Shown here in pieces: positions 60,035 through 64,000 of a stretch of 64,000 nucleotides of DNA; the stretch's first letter is position 1; each line of letters opens with the position of its first letter. The position numbers were made by a program, and so were the translations under genes. Source of the DNA: Duganella sp. BJB480 (GTDB lineage: Bacteria; Pseudomonadota; Gammaproteobacteria; Burkholderiales; Burkholderiaceae_D); contig QVIN01000005.1 in the NCBI GenBank assembly GCA_003416985.1, positions 186,001 through 250,000 of the forward strand, in the 5' to 3' direction. The notes beneath the pieces are model-generated. The model worked only from the letters and a program-made list of their open reading frames with translations, ran no database searches and had not been told where the DNA came from.

Positions 60035-61165
60035 ATGAATGCTACCTATCCCCAAGACGCGCTGGCCGCGGTGACGCATGCCGACCCCTATCCATATTAC
60101 GACGCTTTGGCGGCGGCACAAGGCTTGCGTTTCGACGCCGGCCTTGGCCTGTGGATCGCCGCCGGCGCCGCCGATGTGGTGGCGGTGATGCGGCATCCCG
60201 ACTGCCGCGTGCGGCCGCTGACCGAGCCGGTGCCGGCGGCGATCGCGGGCGGCGCGGCGGGGCAGGTGTTCGGCGCGCTGGTGCGTATGAACGACGGCGA
60301 GCGTCACGCGCAACCGAAGCTGGCTTTGCAGCGGGCGCTGGCCGGGGTGGACGCGCAGGCCGCCCGGCTGCACGCGCGGCGGATCGGCGGCCGCCTGTGG
60401 CGCGACGATGGGCTGGCGTCGTGGATGGTCGAGGTGCCGGTGTCGGCGATGGCCAGCCTGCTCGGCTTCGCGGACAGCCAGCTGCCGGCGGTGGCGGCGT
60501 GGATGGGCGAGTTCGTGGCCTGCCTGTCGCCGTACAGCGATGCGTGGCAGATCGGGCGCGCGCATGCGGCGGCGCTGTCGCTGCTGGCGGGCTTCAAGGA
60601 ATTGATGCGCGGTGCGGCATCGGGCAGCCTGCTGTCGCAGGTGATCGCCGAGGCGGAGGCGGTGGGGTGGAGCGAGTCGCACGGCTTGCTGGCCAATCTG
60701 GTCGGCCTGCTGTCGCAGACGTACGAGGCCACCGCTGGGCTGATTGGCAACAGCGTGCTGGCGCTGGCGCGCCAGCCGGAGGAGGAGCGCAGCGGCGCGG
60801 AGGATGCGGCCGTGCTGGTGCGGGCGGTCAGCCGCTTCGATTCGCCGATCCAGAACACGCGCCGCTTCGTGGCGCGCGCTTGCGAGATCGGCGGCGTGCC
60901 TTTGCTGGCGGGACAAACGGTCCTGCTGGTCCTGGCCGCCGCCAACCGCGATCCGCGCGGCGAGGGGCGAGAGTTCGGCTTCGGCCACGGTGCGCATGCC
61001 TGTCCGGGCCAGGCGCTGGCCTGCGCCTTCGCCACCGGCGCGATGGAGGCGTTGATGACGAAGGCGCCCCCGGATTTGCTGCGGACGCTGAACTGGAGCT
61101 ATCGCCGCTCGCCCAACGCCCGCGTGCCTGTCTTTGGACGGGAGGTTGGTCCACCGGCCGGTTAG
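60035..61165 (+). CDS. Atypical cytochrome P450
   Basis: A 376-residue P450 with the heme-thiolate loop FGFGHGAHACPGQALA near residues 314-329 (Cys ligand in HACPG). Other landmarks diverge: the I-helix reads LSQTYEATAGLIGN where AGxET is usual, keeping Glu but losing Ala-Gly; the K-helix RAVSRFDSPIQNTRRF lacks the Glu of ExxR; and the segment between ANRDP and the heme loop is about 13 residues shorter than normal. It has no adjacent ferredoxin or reductase. Substrate unknown. It is convergent with the tripartite fusion, overlapping by four bases. Confidence 0.88.
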   Translation: MNATYPQDALAAVTHADPYPYYDALAAAQGLRFDAGLGLWIAAGAADVVAVMRHPDCRVRPLTEPVPAAIAGGAAGQVFGALVRMNDGERHAQPKLALQRALAGVDAQAARLHARRIGGRLWRDDGLASWMVEVPVSAMASLLGFADSQLPAVAAWMGEFVACLSPYSDAWQIGRAHAAALSLLAGFKELMRGAASGSLLSQVIAEAEAVGWSESHGLLANLVGLLSQTYEATAGLIGNSVLALARQPEEERSGAEDAAVLVRAVSRFDSPIQNTRRFVARACEIGGVPLLAGQTVLLVLAAANRDPRGEGREFGFGHGAHACPGQALACAFATGAMEALMTKAPPDLLRTLNWSYRRSPNARVPVFGREVGPPAG

Positions 61166-63315
61166 GGAAGCGCGTCCAGATTTTTCTCCGCGAGGAATTG
61201 GGACACTTGATCTGCGATTTGGACGTTGTTCAGATCGGACATCAAGAAATGCGTGTTGCCGCGAATTCCGATCTCCGGGAGGTGGACCAGGCGGGCATCG
61301 CCTCCATGCTTGTTGATGGCGTCGACCCATAGCCGCGCCATGGCGAACCGTACCCGCCAGTTGTCCTGACCGCGCTCCTTGCTCGGCTGTTCCGGGAAGT
61401 TGTCGCCGTAGTAGATGACGATCGGCAGGCGGGTAAGTTGCTGGAAATCGGACGGCGGCACCACCTCGGGCGACAGTGTTCCGGCGGCGCTAGGCATTGC
61501 CGGCGGCGCTTCGCCCTGCGGGAAGACAAAGCCGCTGCCGGGTTCGAAGGCGACTATCGCTTTCACATTGGGGTTCTTGATCGCTGTCAGCCAGCCCGGG
61601 CCGCCGCCCTGCGAATGCGTGAACAGGATCGCCGGCCCGACCCTGGTGAACAAGGCCGACATGGCATCCGAAACAACGCCGGCGTCGTAGGGGCCGGTGT
61701 TGGGCGTCACCGAGCGGAAGAACTGATCGAGCGTCTGTGGCTGGCGGTCGAACTGCACGTTGTCGTAGTAGTTGGGCCATTTGCCGATGCGGAACTGGTC
61801 GAAGAAAAGTTGGTCGTTGGGCGTAGGTTCGACCGATGCGGCGACGGTGCTGTTGCCGGCTCGTCCCCGGCGCGGCTGGTCCACGAGATAGACCGGAAAG
61901 CCGCGGCGCAAAAACAAGTTCTGGAAGCCTTCCCTTCCATCCGGCGTGCTTTCCCAGCTGCGCGCCGATTGGTATGCGCCGTGCAGCATGACGATGGGCA
62001 GGGCCTTGGGGTGCTGTGGAATCTGATAGAAGGCGTAGAGGTGGTCTCCGTGGAAGCTCGCTCCATCCGCGCCTTGCCGGAGTTCCGTCCCGCCCGCCGC
62101 GAAGCTCCCCTGTGCCTGGACCAGCATAGGGCCGGCGGCAAGGGCCTGCGTCAGCGCGTCGTCCGCGCGGCTTGCGGCCTCCGGGCTGCCATGATTGAGG
62201 AGGACTTGCATCATTTGGCGCAGCTGCGCCGCGCTCAGGCCTACGCGCATGCCGGCCCGCATGTGCGAACGCAGTTGCGCCTCGGCGCCGGGCGTGGCGG
62301 CGAGCGCGCCGAGCGTGGCCAGTTCGCGGCTCCGCCAGTCAAGGTTGTCGCGCTCGAAAATGTCGCCGAACAGATGCGTCTGGAGGTACTGGTTGATGAT
62401 GGGCGCGAAGTCGAACACGGGGCCCGTTACCGGGCCGCCGGAAATCTCGGACTGGTTCGCTTTGCCGATCGCGGCCAGCGCGTTTCCGGTCGCGATGGCT
62501 TTGCCTGGCTCGCGGCCAGGCGCGTCGTGTATGCCGCGTTGTTTGCGTGCCTCGACAACTTGCATCAGTTCGCCAAGCGCGTTCAGGCTTTTCGGAAAAC
62601 CCGCGTAGGCGTAGAGCTGCACCAGGATTTCCTTGGCTTCGCTGATGGTCAATCCGGTATCGAGCCCCTGGTTCAAGGCGGCGCGCAGTCGCGGCATGTC
62701 GCTGGCCGCCGCGAAGGATGCGATCAGTGGAATGGCCTGCTGCCTGGCGGACAGCCGATCCGATGGGGCGGTCCTGTCGGCGTCGCCGATCTGCCTCGCT
62801 GCGGCAGCCGGCGTGAGTCCGGTGCTGGTCAGCGCGGCCTGGTACTCCTGGTCGGCGACCTTGCCTTGCCAGGCCACCGAGTTGCCGTCCGATTTTTCGG
62901 CGATGGCGATGTGCGTCATCGAGTCTGTGGGACCGGCGCCGTGCCAGTGGCGCACATTGGCCGGGATGGTGACGACGTCGCCCGGGCGGATCAGATGAGC
63001 AGCTTGACCCTGCTGCTGAACCAGGCCGAGGCCGGCAGTGACGATCAATGTCTGGCCCAGCGGATGTGTGTGCCATGCGGTCCGGGCACCCGCCGCGAAA
63101 GTGACGGCGGCGCCGCCCGCGCGCCCAGGCGGCGGCGCCTGGAACGGTGTGCCGATGTGGACGATGCCTGTGAAGTTCTCCGTCGATCCTGTGGCGATCG
63201 GCTGGGCTGCGGCCGGGCGCACTGCGAGGACTTGCGGGAGGACCGGCGCCTCCGCGGCGTTTGCGCCGGCGAGGGCCGCCATGGCGCACAGCGCGATGTG
63301 CATCATCGATTTCAC
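61162..63315 (-). CDS. Exported cupin-CMD-CMD-alpha/beta hydrolase fusion
   Basis: A 717-residue protein with a signal peptide (about 1-21). Domains in order are a cupin (about 45-150; TAWHTHPLGQTLIV and DVVTIPANVRHWHGAG), two carboxymuconolactone-decarboxylase-like helical domains (about 185-275 and 300-390; second with DWRSRELATLGALAA and MRVGLSAAQLRQMM) and an alpha/beta hydrolase (about 400-717; LHGAYQS near 442, nucleophile loop FTHSQGG near 566, His in GNTHFLM near 687). The GTG start at 63315 is backed by AGGAGGG six bases upstream and overlaps the MFS stop (GTGA). Substrate unknown. Confidence 0.88.
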   Translation of the reverse strand: MKSMMHIALCAMAALAGANAAEAPVLPQVLAVRPAAAQPIATGSTENFTGIVHIGTPFQAPPPGRAGGAAVTFAAGARTAWHTHPLGQTLIVTAGLGLVQQQGQAAHLIRPGDVVTIPANVRHWHGAGPTDSMTHIAIAEKSDGNSVAWQGKVADQEYQAALTSTGLTPAAAARQIGDADRTAPSDRLSARQQAIPLIASFAAASDMPRLRAALNQGLDTGLTISEAKEILVQLYAYAGFPKSLNALGELMQVVEARKQRGIHDAPGREPGKAIATGNALAAIGKANQSEISGGPVTGPVFDFAPIINQYLQTHLFGDIFERDNLDWRSRELATLGALAATPGAEAQLRSHMRAGMRVGLSAAQLRQMMQVLLNHGSPEAASRADDALTQALAAGPMLVQAQGSFAAGGTELRQGADGASFHGDHLYAFYQIPQHPKALPIVMLHGAYQSARSWESTPDGREGFQNLFLRRGFPVYLVDQPRRGRAGNSTVAASVEPTPNDQLFFDQFRIGKWPNYYDNVQFDRQPQTLDQFFRSVTPNTGPYDAGVVSDAMSALFTRVGPAILFTHSQGGGPGWLTAIKNPNVKAIVAFEPGSGFVFPQGEAPPAMPSAAGTLSPEVVPPSDFQQLTRLPIVIYYGDNFPEQPSKERGQDNWRVRFAMARLWVDAINKHGGDARLVHLPEIGIRGNTHFLMSDLNNVQIADQVSQFLAEKNLDALP

Positions 63316-64000
63316 GAGTAACCCTCCTGCCGCTGCGATTTGATTTTGCGATGGGGCAGGACGATGACAGCGCAGGACACGATCATCGCCAGCACGAGCA
63401 GCAGGCCGGCGGCGTTCATGACCGCCGCTATCCGATGCGCGAGCGCCTGGCTGTCATGGAGGGCGGCAGGAGCGGCGCTGGAGAACACCAGCACCAACAA
63501 GCCCAGCCCCAAGGCGCCGCCCAGTTGATGGGCGACGTTGACCAGGCCGGAGGCGGCGCCGGCATCGTCGCGCGCAACGCCCGCCACGCCGGCGGCGGTC
63601 AAGGGACCCAGCAGCAAGCCCTGGCCCAGTCCGATCAGCAGCATGGGAGGCGCCACGTCCGTCCAGTAGCCGGCGCCGGCGTCGGCATGGCCCAGCCAGA
63701 ACAGGCCGGCGGCGCCCAGCGACAAGCCGGCGAGGATGAGCCAGTGGGCGTCGAAGCGGCGCGCCAGCCTGGGGACGGCCATCGCCGAGGCGAAGTTGGG
63801 CAGCGTGACCGGCAGGAAGGCGAGGCCGGCCTGCATCGGCCGCAGATGCAGCACGCCCTGCAGGAACTGGGTGGAAAAGAACCAGAAGCCCACCGCGCCG
63901 CCGAGGAACAGCATGCGGGACAGATACGCTCCCGCGCGTGCGCGGCTGGCCAGCAAGCGCAGCGGCAGAATGGGCTGCCGGACGTGGCGTTCGATCACGA
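63312..64000 (-). CDS. MFS transporter (DHA2/EmrB-like), C-terminal part
   Basis: The visible 228 residues are the C-terminal half of a major facilitator exporter; the start lies beyond the right edge. Six helices are seen, with the GFWFFSTQFLQGVLHLRPMQAGLAFLP and GLGQGLLLGPLTAAGVAGVARDDAGAASGL segments typical of the 14-helix EmrB/QacA group. The stop overlaps the GTG start of the fusion gene, so the two are co-translated and may act on the same compound. Confidence 0.85.
   Translation of the reverse strand, partial: VIERHVRQPILPLRLLASRARAGAYLSRMLFLGGAVGFWFFSTQFLQGVLHLRPMQAGLAFLPVTLPNFASAMAVPRLARRFDAHWLILAGLSLGAAGLFWLGHADAGAGYWTDVAPPMLLIGLGQGLLLGPLTAAGVAGVARDDAGAASGLVNVAHQLGGALGLGLLVLVFSSAAPAALHDSQALAHRIAAVMNAAGLLLVLAMIVSCAVIVLPHRKIKSQRQEGYS

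Overview
The window reads as a chromosomal segment of a high-GC betaproteobacterium, most likely an Oxalobacteraceae member of the Duganella/Massilia/Janthinobacterium type. This is inferred from the heme-copper oxidase locus (ctaC-ctaD-small assembly protein-ctaG-DUF2970-ctaE, then a DUF2909 protein, SURF1, ctaA, ctaB and SCO), the comF/bioC pair and the family resemblances. No rRNA, tRNA, CRISPR array or complete insertion sequence was seen. About 69 protein-coding genes are supported, nearly all intact; two are cut by the window ends.

Layout. 1-9.9 kb holds housekeeping and small accessory genes: a yggS 3' end, proC, an exported esterase, a diheme cytochrome/beta-helix pair next to a HiPIP, a toxin-antitoxin pair, ubiA, oxyR, pilU and rfaE2. 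9.9-14.8 kb is a compact second cytochrome c oxidase operon with two subunit III-type genes and an unusual CuA loop. 14.8-17.05 kb carries trmL, comF and bioC. 17.1-26.4 kb is the main aa3 oxidase operon with its copper and heme A biogenesis genes, preceded by a strong sigma70-type promoter and a roughly 300-base leader. 26.4-34.6 kb carries an AI-2E-type permease, a periplasmic binding protein, a CNNM/CorC-like protein, NhaR, a DUF475 (TerC-like) protein, a TerD-AIM24-TerD set, an 88-bp perfect palindrome and an HDOD protein.

34.7-56.0 kb is a pectin/galacturonate utilisation region in two lobes. Lobe 1 (34.7-40.7) has a FadR-type regulator, kdgD, a ketoglutarate semialdehyde dehydrogenase, an SMP-30 lactonase and a GH43 lipoprotein. 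Lobe 2 (42.5-56.0) has, on the minus strand, a TonB-dependent receptor, GH28, CE12, a GH28-CE8 fusion, a second GH28 and a second FadR-type regulator; on the plus strand it has galactarate dehydratase and uronate dehydrogenase. Together these genes spell out extracellular or periplasmic pectin breakdown followed by the complete oxidative route: galacturonate, galactarolactone, galactarate, 5-keto-4-deoxyglucarate, ketoglutarate semialdehyde, 2-oxoglutarate. No inner-membrane galacturonate transporter is visible. Candidate FadR-type operators lie in front of both regulators and of kdgD and garD.

56-64 kb has an ABC-2 permease fused to a CPBP intramembrane protease with its ATPase partner, signal peptidase I, a cytochrome P450 lacking the ExxR glutamate, a cupin-CMD-CMD-alpha/beta hydrolase fusion, and a truncated MFS exporter. 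The strongest candidates for something undescribed are the tripartite fusion, the atypical P450, the GH28-CE8 fusion with its operator set, and the perfect palindrome.
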